DNA of 64,000 nucleotides from Acidimicrobiaceae bacterium (GTDB taxonomy: Bacteria; Actinomycetota; Acidimicrobiia; Acidimicrobiales; UBA8592), in assembly GCA_002709645.1 (NCBI GenBank), contig PAQG01000014.1, positions 7,395 to 71,394 of the forward strand, written 5' to 3'. The notes beneath the pieces were generated by a model. The model searched no databases. It was not told where the DNA came from and saw only the letters and a list, made by a program, of their open reading frames with translations. The position numbers were made by a program, and so were the translations under genes. Of the stretch, positions 1 to 8,533 are shown piece after piece (position 1 is the first letter of the stretch; the number at the start of each line of letters is the position of its first letter).

Positions 1-266
1 AAAACATCGCATTTCCCGAAATGATCATAAACCGTTTCAAATAATGTATTGCATTGGTCCCATTGCCCGACATGGCACTCAATGGGAAGCGCCTCTGTCC
101 CAATTGTTTCGGTTATATGTGTAGCAAGTGCTTCGCAGTTATCTTTTTTTCTACTGGCGATCACTACCGTCGCTCCGCATCGTGCGAAAGCGAGCGTTAT
201 TTCTTTTCCGAGTCCTCGGCTTCCACCGGTAATCGTTATTACTTTCCCTTCAAGGTTTGTGAACAT
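1..266 (-). CDS. SDR-family oxidoreductase, N-terminal part (runs off the window edge)
   Basis: Only about the first 88 codons are visible; the frame is open to the left edge, so the gene is cut by the window and not broken. The ATG at 266 is followed by a Rossmann start with the NAD(P)-binding motif TGGSRGLG at residues 13-20, the TGxxxGxG signature of short-chain dehydrogenases. The catalytic Tyr/Lys part lies outside. It follows the DapB-like dehydrogenase on the same strand after 23 bases, so the two are probably co-transcribed. The substrate cannot be told from this part. Confidence 0.85.
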   Translation of the reverse strand, partial: MFTNLEGKVITITGGSRGLGKEITLAFARCGATVVIASRKKDNCEALATHITETIGTEALPIECHVGQWDQCNTLFETVYDHFGKCDV

Positions 267-289
267 TTTTTCTGGATACACCTTTGTTC

Positions 290-1366
290 CTATTCAATAT
301 GTAGTTGAGCACCCAGCCGAAGTGGGGAGATGTTTAGTGGGTGCAGTACGCCTGGTTCGGATTCACAAACAGCGGGAATAGCGTTAACTATGCGGTTCGC
401 TGCTGTTCCGTTCCCTCCACCGGCTGCTCCTCTTTCTCCATGCTCTTCCCCATGAACAGTTACTTGCAGTGTGGGTTTCCCGGTAATCTGAACTTGATGT
501 GATCCTTGTCCGGTCGGGGGATAAGGCCAGTCAGGGGCACAGTCATCATCAATGCGGGTTACATGTTCCATAACCAGCATTTTTTTGCCATTCACGATTC
601 CTTGGATTTCGAAACGAAGCGCACCAATGGTTCCTTCCTCAAATTCACCCATTCCATCAACATGAATAGTTCTCTCAAGTGGTCGTTTTTCAACCTCTGT
701 TCGAATTTCATCAAGTTCTACTCCTAATCCATCTGCAAGAATCCGTATTTCAGGGCCCCATACCATCTGTAAGGAGAAATCTAAAACCATGGGTGGGGTC
801 TGATCCATTGACATACCAAAACCAACAAGATTACGAACTGCATCTGGCTGGTCGTACAAAGCGTAATTCATGAGTTCCTGTGATCTGATTTCAGTGATAT
901 CAGCGCTGACACCGCTTAAAAGAAGGGGAAGAATGTCACAGGTCCAACCTGGGTCTATCCCTGAAGCGAAAATGGATGCCTTTCCAGTTTCACATGCCTC
1001 TGAAAAACGGTCAGCAAGATCTTTGGGCATTGACGGTGGATGGTACATCGGATAGAAGCTAGTAGTAACAACATTGATTCCCTGCCTAAGGAGAGATTCG
1101 ACTTCATCAAGCGATTCCATCGGGCGAAAATCAGCATTGACGGTATAGACAACAGCATCAATATCATCCGTTAATGCTTCTTGTTGGTTATCTGTCGCGG
1201 CAACCCCCAAGGGAGAAATCCCTGCAAGCTCACCAGCGTCCACGCCGACTTTGTCAGGGTTGCTGACAATCACTCCGGCAAGTTCTAAGTCTTGGTTTGC
1301 TGCCACTGATCTGATCGCTGGACGTCCAACATTCCCTGTCCCCCATACAACTACTTTCTTTCCCAT
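290..1366 (-). CDS. NAD(P)-dependent dehydrogenase of the DapB / 2,4-diaminopentanoate dehydrogenase type
   Basis: A 358-residue protein that opens with a Rossmann fold: GTGNVG at residues 9-14 is the dinucleotide-binding loop. The overall pattern (DapB-like N-terminal domain, then a long C-terminal domain ending in a WPYPPTG segment) resembles the family that includes 2,4-diaminopentanoate dehydrogenase. Marine actinobacteria carry many of these proteins without a known substrate. I place the start at the ATG at 1366, preceded by an AAAGG ribosome site. The frame stays open upstream to 1510, but that stretch has no dehydrogenase homology and a poor start. It is divergent from the zinc alcohol dehydrogenase at 1537, so 1367-1536 should hold promoters for both. 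The reaction is unknown. Confidence 0.75.
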   Translation of the reverse strand: MGKKVVVWGTGNVGRPAIRSVAANQDLELAGVIVSNPDKVGVDAGELAGISPLGVAATDNQQEALTDDIDAVVYTVNADFRPMESLDEVESLLRQGINVVTTSFYPMYHPPSMPKDLADRFSEACETGKASIFASGIDPGWTCDILPLLLSGVSADITEIRSQELMNYALYDQPDAVRNLVGFGMSMDQTPPMVLDFSLQMVWGPEIRILADGLGVELDEIRTEVEKRPLERTIHVDGMGEFEEGTIGALRFEIQGIVNGKKMLVMEHVTRIDDDCAPDWPYPPTGQGSHQVQITGKPTLQVTVHGEEHGERGAAGGGNGTAANRIVNAIPAVCESEPGVLHPLNISPLRLGAQLHIE

Positions 1367-1536
1367 GGTTGCCCTTTCATAATTTTCCCCCTTCACGTTA
1401 TGTGAGAATACGGTGATGAGCGAACTAGAAACAAAGTCTTCTATTCGTATAACCCCAATGTTTTGATTACTGTTATTGAAAGCAATAAATGAATTTCTTG
1501 TTGAGGACAAGAAGTTCAGTGAGGAAAGTGAAGAAA

Positions 1537-2628
1537 ATGCAAGGACTTATTCTTGAAGGAACGACAGAAGACAGTATTCGTCTATCCGATGATGTTGAAC
1601 TCGTCGGGGACTTAGCACCTCGTCAGGTTCGGGTGGAAATACATGCCGCTGGGGTATGTGGTTCGGATCTGAGTTGCGTGCACGGCAAATATTACATGCC
1701 GACTCCACTTATTCCGGGTCATGAAGCAGCAGGAAAAGTAGTTGAGATCGGATCAGCCGTTACGTATTGCCAGGTAGGAGATCACGTGATCTTGTCAACA
1801 TTTGGGAACTGCGGCCATTGCCCAGAATGCGAAGATGGTCATCCCGGTAATTGTCGGAACGGAGGCATGGGAGGGTTAACCCAACCGTACCGAGAAGGTG
1901 ACCAACCGTTATATAACTTTGCCAATATTGGAGCTTTTGTTCAGGAAACAATCGTAAATGAAAATCAGTGCATACCTATTCCTAAAGAACTCCCTTTAGC
2001 TTCGGCTTCTCTGATTGGGTGTGGAGTTATTACTGGAACGGGAGCGGTATTTAATCGTGCCAACGTGCAACTTGGTGACACTGTGGTTGTTATTGGCGCA
2101 GGTGGAGTTGGCTTGAATGTTATTCAAGCCGCTCATCTCGTAGGGGCAAGCCAAATTATCGCAATTGATCGTGTTCCAGAGAAGGAAAGGCTCGCTAAGG
2201 ATTTTGGGGCAACAGATTTTATTGTTTCTGATAGTGATGAATTTGATGCGGTTGCTGCTGTAAAGGAAGTTCTTCCTTTGGGAGCGCATCATTCATTTGA
2301 AGTAGTTGGCCATACCGGTCTCCTCACTGACGCAATTAATATGACTCGGGCGGGCGGCAATATTTGTGCTGTGGGGGTTCCGGATTTAACAGCTACGGTA
2401 ACCTACGGATTCCAAAGCCTTCATCAAAATAAACAATTGATGGGGATTCGCGCTGGTGGAGCGAAACCAAGAAAAGATTTTCCTATGCTTGCTGATCTTT
2501 ATCTACGAGGAAAATTAAAACTTGATGAAATGATTTCAAATACGGCAGGGTTAGATGGAATACAAGGTGCGTTTGACGCGATGAAAACCGGTGTTGAAGC
2601 AAGAACTGTTCTTCTTCCCCATAGTTAA
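1537..2628 (+). CDS. Zinc-dependent medium-chain alcohol dehydrogenase
   Basis: A 363-residue MDR-superfamily enzyme. Visible features, in order: catalytic-zinc ligands Cys41 (GVCGSD) and His62-Glu63 (GHE), the four structural-zinc cysteines at 92, 95, 98 and 106, and the nucleotide loop GAGGVG at 187-192. Length and motifs are complete, so it should be active. It would oxidise an alcohol, or reduce an aldehyde or ketone, with NAD(P). The start is the ATG at 1537, after a GAGGAAAGTG ribosome site; an upstream in-frame ATG at 1489 would add 16 unconserved residues. It is followed after 32 bases by the D-aminoacylase-like hydrolase on the same strand. The substrate is not determined. Confidence 0.9.
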   Translation: MQGLILEGTTEDSIRLSDDVELVGDLAPRQVRVEIHAAGVCGSDLSCVHGKYYMPTPLIPGHEAAGKVVEIGSAVTYCQVGDHVILSTFGNCGHCPECEDGHPGNCRNGGMGGLTQPYREGDQPLYNFANIGAFVQETIVNENQCIPIPKELPLASASLIGCGVITGTGAVFNRANVQLGDTVVVIGAGGVGLNVIQAAHLVGASQIIAIDRVPEKERLAKDFGATDFIVSDSDEFDAVAAVKEVLPLGAHHSFEVVGHTGLLTDAINMTRAGGNICAVGVPDLTATVTYGFQSLHQNKQLMGIRAGGAKPRKDFPMLADLYLRGKLKLDEMISNTAGLDGIQGAFDAMKTGVEARTVLLPHS

Positions 2629-2660
2629 TTTCTGGTAATAGAAAAGGTAAGATTTTACGT

Positions 2661-4394
2661 ATGTTTGACTATCTCATTAAAGGCGGAATCATCGTAGATG
2701 GAACCGGTCAGGATGCCTTCCTCGGAGATATTGCCATTGAGGGAAACCGCATAGTCGGAATAGGTGAAATAGAAGGAGAAGCACGGGAAGTCATTGATGC
2801 AAAAGGTTTAATCGTTTCCCCCGGATTCGTAGACCCTCATACACATTATGATGCTCAGCTTTTCTGGGATCCTCGAGCTACTCCATCCAATCTCCATGGC
2901 GTTACGAGCGCGGTGATGGGTAACTGTGGGTTTACTTTAGCGCCTGTTAACACTGAAGAGGACGCTGATTATCTTCGCCGAATGATGGTCAAGGTAGAAG
3001 GAATGCCCCTTGAGGCACTAGAGACGGGGGTAAGTTGGGATTGGAATAGTTATGGGGAATATCTTTCTAAATTAGAAGGAAAAATTGGCTTAAATATAGC
3101 GACTATGGTCGGTCATTGCGCTCTTCGTTTAGCTGTTATGGGATCTGATGCTACGAAAGAACTTGCTTCTCCCGAACAAATAGATGAAATGAAGAACCTG
3201 CTCGCTCAATGCATTGAAGAAGGTGGGTTAGGGTTCTCTACAACCCGTGCTTTTACCCACAAAGACGGGAATGGTGACCCTGTCCCTTCACGGGTTGCAT
3301 CTGAAGAAGAACTTTTAGCTCTATGCGAAGTTGTGTCCGAGCATGAGGGGACAACATTGGAGTGGGCTAGTGATGGATGCCTCAATGGATTTACCGAAGA
3401 TGAAGTAAACCTTATGGCAGATATGTCTCTTCGTGGTCGCCGCCCATTGAACTGGAACGTTCTAACCGTTGACTCAGCTCGTCCAGATGATTACAAAAAT
3501 CAGTTGAAAGCACTCGAAACATGCACCGATAAAGGAGCGCGAGTCGTTGCCCTAACTATGCCTGTGCTCGTTGGTATGAATATGAGCTTTCTTAATTATT
3601 GCGGGTTAAATATGATGCCGGATTGGGGCCCTATTCTTGGTCTTCCAGTTGAAGAAAGAATGGAAAAATTACGTGATCCTGAAACACGTCGCTTCATGGA
3701 AGAGCGAGCAGCTTCTCCAGATGCAGGAGTTTTCAGTAGATTAACTGGTTGGGGTCGTTACATCATTGGGGATACGTATTCCGAAGCGAATGAAGGATTG
3801 AAAGGGAGAACTATTGGAGAGATAGCAAGGGAGAGCGGTGTCCGTGATTTCTATTGTTTATTAGATATTGTGCTTGCAGATGATCTCCAAACAGTGCTCT
3901 GGCCAGGGCCAACTGATGATGATCCTGCAAGCTGGCATATGCGCACGGAGGCTTGGAAACATCCCGATGTCATGATTGGCGGTTCTGACGCTGGCGCCCA
4001 TTTGGACCGTATGTCTGGAGCCCCTTACACGACAAGTTGGTTACATGATTCTCTACATGGGAAATCGTTAACAACACTTGAAGAAACAATTCATCACATC
4101 ACACAGGTTCCTGCTGAGCTCTTTGGGTTGCGCGAGCGTGGGATTCTTCGCGAAGGATGGTTCGCCGATATCGTTGTTTTTGATCCAGAAACAATTAATG
4201 CCGGAGAGGTCATTCTTTTAAATGATCTGCCTGGAGGGGAAGGAAGACTTTACGCAGATGTGAAGGGAATGCGTAGAGTTTTCGTGAACGGTGTTGCCAC
4301 TGTGATAGATAATGAACCGACAGATAATCTTCCTGGGACTCTGCTAAAGAGTGGGCAAGATACCTACACGGTGAAGATACCGGCTGACGCGTAA
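2661..4394 (+). CDS. Amidohydrolase of the N-acyl-D-amino-acid deacylase (D-aminoacylase) family
   Basis: A 577-residue metal-dependent hydrolase. The N-terminal composite domain is followed by the HxH metal motif (DPHTHYD, His60 and His62), a conserved cysteine in MGNCGF (Cys89) that in characterised D-aminoacylases helps bind zinc, a late metal aspartate in GGSDAGAH, and a C-terminal GWFADIVVFDP segment that closes the beta-sandwich. Length fits the family. Known members cleave N-acyl-D-amino acids or related amides, but marine paralogues are mostly uncharacterised. It lies 32 bases after the zinc alcohol dehydrogenase and is followed by two strong hairpins that likely end transcription. 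Confidence 0.85.
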   Translation: MFDYLIKGGIIVDGTGQDAFLGDIAIEGNRIVGIGEIEGEAREVIDAKGLIVSPGFVDPHTHYDAQLFWDPRATPSNLHGVTSAVMGNCGFTLAPVNTEEDADYLRRMMVKVEGMPLEALETGVSWDWNSYGEYLSKLEGKIGLNIATMVGHCALRLAVMGSDATKELASPEQIDEMKNLLAQCIEEGGLGFSTTRAFTHKDGNGDPVPSRVASEEELLALCEVVSEHEGTTLEWASDGCLNGFTEDEVNLMADMSLRGRRPLNWNVLTVDSARPDDYKNQLKALETCTDKGARVVALTMPVLVGMNMSFLNYCGLNMMPDWGPILGLPVEERMEKLRDPETRRFMEERAASPDAGVFSRLTGWGRYIIGDTYSEANEGLKGRTIGEIARESGVRDFYCLLDIVLADDLQTVLWPGPTDDDPASWHMRTEAWKHPDVMIGGSDAGAHLDRMSGAPYTTSWLHDSLHGKSLTTLEETIHHITQVPAELFGLRERGILREGWFADIVVFDPETINAGEVILLNDLPGGEGRLYADVKGMRRVFVNGVATVIDNEPTDNLPGTLLKSGQDTYTVKIPADA

Positions 4395-4482
4395 CACGCA
4401 GATTCTATAAAACTGATTTCTTTCTCTCCAATGTTTTGGATAGTTTCGAGGGATTCTCTCTAAGCCCACATAAACTTCTTAC

Positions 4483-4516
4483 TTACAATGCGCAGCTTCA
4501 ACTTTGTGCGTTGTAA
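4483..4516 (+). other. Stable RNA hairpin upstream of a terminator
   Basis: TTACAATGCGCA at 4483-4494 pairs with TGTGCGTTGTAA at 4505-4516 through a 10-base loop: 12 pairs, two of them G:U. It stands four bases before a terminator hairpin in the 248-base gap between the D-aminoacylase-like gene and the SDR. It could be part of the 3' end of the upstream mRNA or of a small RNA; nothing here decides between them. Confidence 0.5.
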
Positions 4517-4520
4517 ACGA

Positions 4521-4555
4521 AAGCCCTCGCCGTACCACTTCGTGCGAGGGTTTTC
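4521..4555 (+). terminator. Rho-independent terminator
   Basis: CCCTCGC (4524-4530) pairs with GCGAGGG (4544-4550) across a 13-base loop. A-rich bases precede the stem and TTTTC follows it. This is a standard intrinsic terminator on the plus strand for the alcohol dehydrogenase/D-aminoacylase-like unit. Confidence 0.75.
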
Positions 4556-4642
4556 ACTTTGCTAAATCCTTTCTTTAAAATATTTCCTAAATTGACTATG
4601 TAGCGTTACGCAGTAAGTTCAAGTTGATACTTGGGGGTCAAA

Positions 4643-5413
4643 ATGCGGTTTGAAGGGAAAAATGTCATAGTAACCGGAGCGAATGGTGGTTTCGGCCGCG
4701 CTGCAGCTCTTCGATTTAGTAGTGAAGGAGCGAATGTCGCTTGCGTAGATCTATTGAAAGATGACCTTTCTGATTTACTAAACGAAATTTCATCGAGTGG
4801 GGGGAAGGCAATAGCGATCGCAGCTGATGTCACGCAAAATACTCAGGTAGAGGCCTACGTCAATGAGACAGTTTCGGAATTCGGTGGCATTGACGTGCTT
4901 TTCAACAATGCTGGAATTGAGGGCTTAATTTCTCCGCTGGAAAATTACGATGAAGAAATGTTTGACAAGGTAATGGAAGTTAACGTAAAGGGTGTGTGGC
5001 TGGGTATGCGTCATAGTGCTGATGCTATGCGTCAAACAGGTGGGGGTGTGATCATCAACACGGCTTCGGGAGCCGGTCTGATGGCAACTCCAACAATGGT
5101 TGCATATGGGGCAAGTAAGCACGCTGTTATTGGCATGACCAAAACAGCATCTATTGAACTCGCTCCTGCGGGAATACGGGTAAATGCGGTCTGCCCGGGA
5201 GTTATCAATACTCGAATGATGCGATCGATTGAAGAGCAAACCATTCCAGAGAACCCTGAAGAATATGTGAAAGCTGTGAGCGAACGAACTCCGTTGGGCC
5301 GGTATGGCGAACCAGAAGAAATAGCTGGCCTTGTAGCATTTCTCGCTTCTGACGAAGCTGCGTATATAACAGGCGCTTCTTATGTCATTGACGGTGGGCT
5401 CGTAAACGCCTAA
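4643..5413 (+). CDS. SDR-family NAD(P)-dependent oxidoreductase
   Basis: A classical short-chain dehydrogenase of 256 residues. It has the cofactor loop TGANGGFG (11-18), NNAG (88-91), and the catalytic set Asn114, Ser142, Tyr155 and Lys159 (YGASK), then the PG motif and a C-terminal GASYVIDGG segment typical of FabG-like members. The start is the ATG at 4643, behind a GGGGG ribosome site; the in-frame TTG at 4631 overlaps that site and is less likely. It stands first in a plus-strand group with the DCC and DoxX proteins. The substrate is unknown. Confidence 0.88.
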   Translation: MRFEGKNVIVTGANGGFGRAAALRFSSEGANVACVDLLKDDLSDLLNEISSSGGKAIAIAADVTQNTQVEAYVNETVSEFGGIDVLFNNAGIEGLISPLENYDEEMFDKVMEVNVKGVWLGMRHSADAMRQTGGGVIINTASGAGLMATPTMVAYGASKHAVIGMTKTASIELAPAGIRVNAVCPGVINTRMMRSIEEQTIPENPEEYVKAVSERTPLGRYGEPEEIAGLVAFLASDEAAYITGASYVIDGGLVNA

Positions 5414-5430
5414 TACTGCTATAAAAAGGT

Positions 5431-5847
5431 ATGACTTCACACACGAAAACCGTTGTTCTTTTAGATGCAGAATGCACGCTATGTAACAAGTTTGCTGTCT
5501 TTATATACCCACGTTTACATACGGACAGTAGTCTTCAATTCTTTGGCCTTGCCAGTGAAACTGGAGTAGAACTCATTTCTCATTTACCGGAAGATTTGAA
5601 AAAAATAGACAGTATGTACCTTCTAATTGACGGGGTTCCTTACGTTCGTTCAACTGCAATTATCAAGTGTCTACAGTTGATGAAATTACCATACAGGATA
5701 ATTGGATCCCTTATTTACCTAATCCCTAAGCAACTCAGAGATGTTTTGTATGATTTCGTAGCACGTAAAAGAAAATCAATTTTTGGCACTACTGACAGTT
5801 GCATTTTTCTTTCATTTAACAAAAACGGTGATAGTTCAACATGTTAA
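5431..5847 (+). CDS. DCC (DUF393) thiol-disulfide oxidoreductase family protein
   Basis: A 138-residue protein with the family hallmark DxxCxxC near the N-terminus (Asp12, Cys15, Cys18), which resembles a thioredoxin-like CxxC site. Function is only inferred for this family: predicted thiol redox chemistry. The start at 5431 lies 17 bases after the SDR, and the end overlaps the next gene by 7 bases, which suggests translational coupling with the DoxX-like membrane protein. DCC and DoxX-like proteins often sit together. Confidence 0.8.
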   Translation: MTSHTKTVVLLDAECTLCNKFAVFIYPRLHTDSSLQFFGLASETGVELISHLPEDLKKIDSMYLLIDGVPYVRSTAIIKCLQLMKLPYRIIGSLIYLIPKQLRDVLYDFVARKRKSIFGTTDSCIFLSFNKNGDSSTC

Positions 5848-6290
5848 AAAAATTCCTAAGAGAAAAACGCATCACGCGATTCGATATTGAGGCTTATCTC
5901 ATTGGTGCAGCTTTTTTATGGGTAGGTATTTATCATTTTCTGAATCAAGGATTTTTTGAAGCCATTGTCCCAACATGGTTTCCATATCCCACCTTCGCGA
6001 ACTTAACATCTGGCGGTGCAGAAATTATTTTAGGTCTTGGACTAATGACTAAACGATATAGACGTTATTCTGCATGGGCATTATTACTTCTTTTGGTCTT
6101 GGTGTACCCAGCTAACATAGATATGTTTATCAACGATGTAGACACAGAGAAGAATGCTGCCGGAATAGTAGAAAGAGTTGTTGATGCTGATGGTGTTCGT
6201 GTACGGAACTTCATCCGTCTTCCTTTTCAATTTGTTTTTGCATGGCTTGTCTGGCGCCATACAAGAGAACGCCCCATACAAAAGGTGTAA
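5841..6290 (+). CDS. DoxX-like integral membrane protein
   Basis: A 149-residue protein with about four predicted membrane segments: residues near 20-35, 52-68, 75-92, and a last one near 125-140. The pattern GAAFLWVGIYHFLNQ fits DoxX/DoxD-like membrane proteins, which often partner with thiol-redox or quinone-linked proteins. The start overlaps the DCC gene. A polar loop (about residues 95-122) separates the third and fourth segments. It converges with the thioesterase gene, with three bases between the stop codons. The role is inferred from family and neighbour only. Confidence 0.65.
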   Translation: MLKKFLREKRITRFDIEAYLIGAAFLWVGIYHFLNQGFFEAIVPTWFPYPTFANLTSGGAEIILGLGLMTKRYRRYSAWALLLLLVLVYPANIDMFINDVDTEKNAAGIVERVVDADGVRVRNFIRLPFQFVFAWLVWRHTRERPIQKV

Positions 6291-6293
6291 CTT

Positions 6294-7094
6294 TCAAGCA
6301 GGTTCTATCTGTGCAAGGAACGTACATGAAGTAACATTATGCCCTTCATCAGTAAGTGTGACTTGAATAGATCCTCGTTCAGGAGGGCCTATCCAAACCG
6401 CTGACGTCGTTAATGGCCCTACCCTTCCACCAATGAGGTACCTGACGTCAAGTCCAATAATAATACAGGGCGTGCCAAGGTGAGCTTCTGCATAACTTTG
6501 TGCACTTATTTCACCAATAAGTGTCATGATTGCTCCCTGAACAAACCCTCCAGGTCTTCGAACAGCTTCTTGGGGAGTCATTGAAACACGTCCAGTCGTA
6601 GCGTCTTCAATCGTTATTCCTGCTAATTCTTCAATTGTTTGATTTAAGACGGGAACTTGCATGCGACCCATTCGATCACGAACTTTTCTTACGTCAGGCT
6701 TTACTTCCCCTTCACGTAATGGTGTTCGAATAAAAGTAATTTGTGCATGGCCGACGTGTATTCCTTTCTCATTTACGTAATCAAGTTCCTCAACGAGGAG
6801 TTTTTTTCCGTGCCGTAGAACCGTACTTTTCGCTTCAATATTTTTTGAAGGAACTAATTGTCCTCTTCGAAATGAGAAATCAGTGGTGAACGTCCAGTCT
6901 TCTATAAAAGATTCTAAGCGCATGCCAACAACGGTGTCAGCTAGCAACATCAGTGGAGCGACTCGTATGATTTCATTTGAACAAAGGTGATCATTAACCT
7001 GAAGCTGTCCTTTTGATGGGTCTTCAAGATCTGGTCTAGCCCCCATTCTTGCCATAACACTCAAAAATTCAGTTGGAAATTCCGTTTCGTCCAT
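6294..7094 (-). CDS. Acyl-CoA thioesterase-like protein (PaaI / double hot-dog type)
   Basis: A 266-residue protein. Two regions look like hot-dog folds: about residues 35-125, with a DTVVGMRLESF segment and an ITFIRTP strand, and about 170-262, with GGFVQGAIMTLIGEISAQSYAE, the glycine-containing helix of PaaI-type thioesterases. Two such halves suggest a fused double hot-dog enzyme that hydrolyses acyl-CoA. It ends 14 bases downstream of the P450 on the same strand, so both are probably in one transcript. That would couple oxidation of a substrate to release of an acyl group. The substrate is unknown. Confidence 0.7.
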   Translation of the reverse strand: MDETEFPTEFLSVMARMGARPDLEDPSKGQLQVNDHLCSNEIIRVAPLMLLADTVVGMRLESFIEDWTFTTDFSFRRGQLVPSKNIEAKSTVLRHGKKLLVEELDYVNEKGIHVGHAQITFIRTPLREGEVKPDVRKVRDRMGRMQVPVLNQTIEELAGITIEDATTGRVSMTPQEAVRRPGGFVQGAIMTLIGEISAQSYAEAHLGTPCIIIGLDVRYLIGGRVGPLTTSAVWIGPPERGSIQVTLTDEGHNVTSCTFLAQIEPA

Positions 7095-7108
7095 GAAGAT
7101 GTCCAGCT

Positions 7109-8374
7109 TTACTTAATGAGACGGGTTTCTCTCTCATAGGGTGGCGGGTCAACTCTCGGTCCTGGAGTCCAACTGACTGGAAGGTGTTTAATGCCGCCAA
7201 TGAAATTTGATCGTAATCGTTCCGGTTCGCCTTCCATTTTCATATCTGGCATACGTAACGCTATTTCTTTAAAAATCAATCTGAGTTCTGCACGTGCGAG
7301 ATTAGCGCCGAGACAATAATGCGCTCCTCCTCCGCCAAATGCTATGTGGTCATTTGGTGTGCGGGTTATGTCAAACACAAATGGATCTGTAAACACGTCT
7401 TCGTCACGGTTAGCAGAGATATACCACATAACAACTCTGCTTCCTTTCTCAATTTCTTGTCCAAGGAGTTGCGTTGGTTCTGTCGTTGTCCTCCGAAAAT
7501 GCAGCACGGGGCTTGCCCATCGGATGATTTCATCAACGGCAGTATCTAAATGTTTTTCAACATCTGATTTCAATAACGTAAACTGGTCAGGGTTAGTCAA
7601 AAGTGCATGCATCCCATGAGCTGTCGCGTTTCTTGTTGTTTCATTCCCTGCGACTGATAGCAATAACATAAATACATCAATTTCAAGTTCCGTTAACCGG
7701 TCTCCATCAATTTCAGCATTTACTAGTTTGGTAATAATGTCATCTTGTGGATCAATTCCTCGATCTGCGGCGAGTTTATGAGCGTAGGCGTATAACTCCA
7801 TAGCTGCTTCACCTGGGTCTCCTTCATATTCTGGATCGTCTACGCCTATGAGATCATTAGACCATTTAAAAAGCAGGTGACGGTCTTTTTGTGGGACTCC
7901 CATGATTTCAGCTATTGCTTGAAGGGGTAGTTCGGCGGCAATATCCTCTACAAAATCAGCCTCACCTTTCCCAATGATATTGTCCACAATTAACGTCGCT
8001 CTATGGGCAAGGAATTGTTCTAATAAGCGAATCATGCGTGGCGTGAATCCCTTACTAACCAATCTTCGGTATCTTGTGTGTTTCGGCGGATCTGTATACA
8101 GCATATTGAGTCCGCGTTGGTCAACAAATCCGCCTTCTTCAACTCGTTCTCCAGGGTTAGGTATGCTTATCCCACCTATCTCGCTTGAGTAGAGTTCATT
8201 GTCACGATTAACCATTTGTACATCAGCATGTCTCACAACATTCCAGAAGCCACCACCTGCAGGGTCAACATGCCAGTAGAGAGGCGCTTGTTCACGAAGA
8301 GATTTGAGCATTTCATGGTGTTCCATTCGAACAAATCGATCAGCATCAAGTAGATCAATATTTTCGAGGCTCAT
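7109..8374 (-). CDS. Cytochrome P450
   Basis: A 421-residue soluble bacterial P450. The I-helix oxygen-activation motif AGNETT is at 242-247, the ExxR pair is Glu282/Arg285, and the heme-binding loop FGGGGAHYCLG is at 346-356 with Cys354 as the axial thiolate. There is no membrane anchor. It needs a ferredoxin and reductase; neither is encoded nearby, so redox partners must come from elsewhere. The motifs are close to those of actinobacterial CYPs acting on steroids, terpenes or fatty acids, but the sequence alone does not fix a substrate. It is divergent from the amidohydrolase at 8534 across a 159-base promoter region. Confidence 0.95.
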   Translation of the reverse strand: MSLENIDLLDADRFVRMEHHEMLKSLREQAPLYWHVDPAGGGFWNVVRHADVQMVNRDNELYSSEIGGISIPNPGERVEEGGFVDQRGLNMLYTDPPKHTRYRRLVSKGFTPRMIRLLEQFLAHRATLIVDNIIGKGEADFVEDIAAELPLQAIAEIMGVPQKDRHLLFKWSNDLIGVDDPEYEGDPGEAAMELYAYAHKLAADRGIDPQDDIITKLVNAEIDGDRLTELEIDVFMLLLSVAGNETTRNATAHGMHALLTNPDQFTLLKSDVEKHLDTAVDEIIRWASPVLHFRRTTTEPTQLLGQEIEKGSRVVMWYISANRDEDVFTDPFVFDITRTPNDHIAFGGGGAHYCLGANLARAELRLIFKEIALRMPDMKMEGEPERLRSNFIGGIKHLPVSWTPGPRVDPPPYERETRLIK

Positions 8375-8533
8375 TTATCTCCTTCTTCAAATCCATAGTA
8401 AATCAGAATTTCTAAAATTTCTATTCGCGTAAATTTTGCTTTGAAGAGAATTTCATTTTTGTTCTGTTGGGACTAAAGTTTTACTACATATTAATTAATG
8501 AATCCCATTAATTTCATAATTGGAGGAAAATAT

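Noticed and set aside
49-381. Plus-strand open frame of about 110 codons at the left edge
   Set aside because: It lies antisense to a clear SDR N-terminus (TGGSRGLG) on the minus strand and has no family pattern.
1367-1510. Upstream extension of the DapB-like gene to 1510
   Set aside because: The added residues match no family and a better ribosome site precedes the ATG at 1366.
4925-5440. Minus-strand frame of 171 codons opposite the SDR at 4643
   Set aside because: The plus-strand SDR has all catalytic residues; the reverse frame has no recognisable domain.
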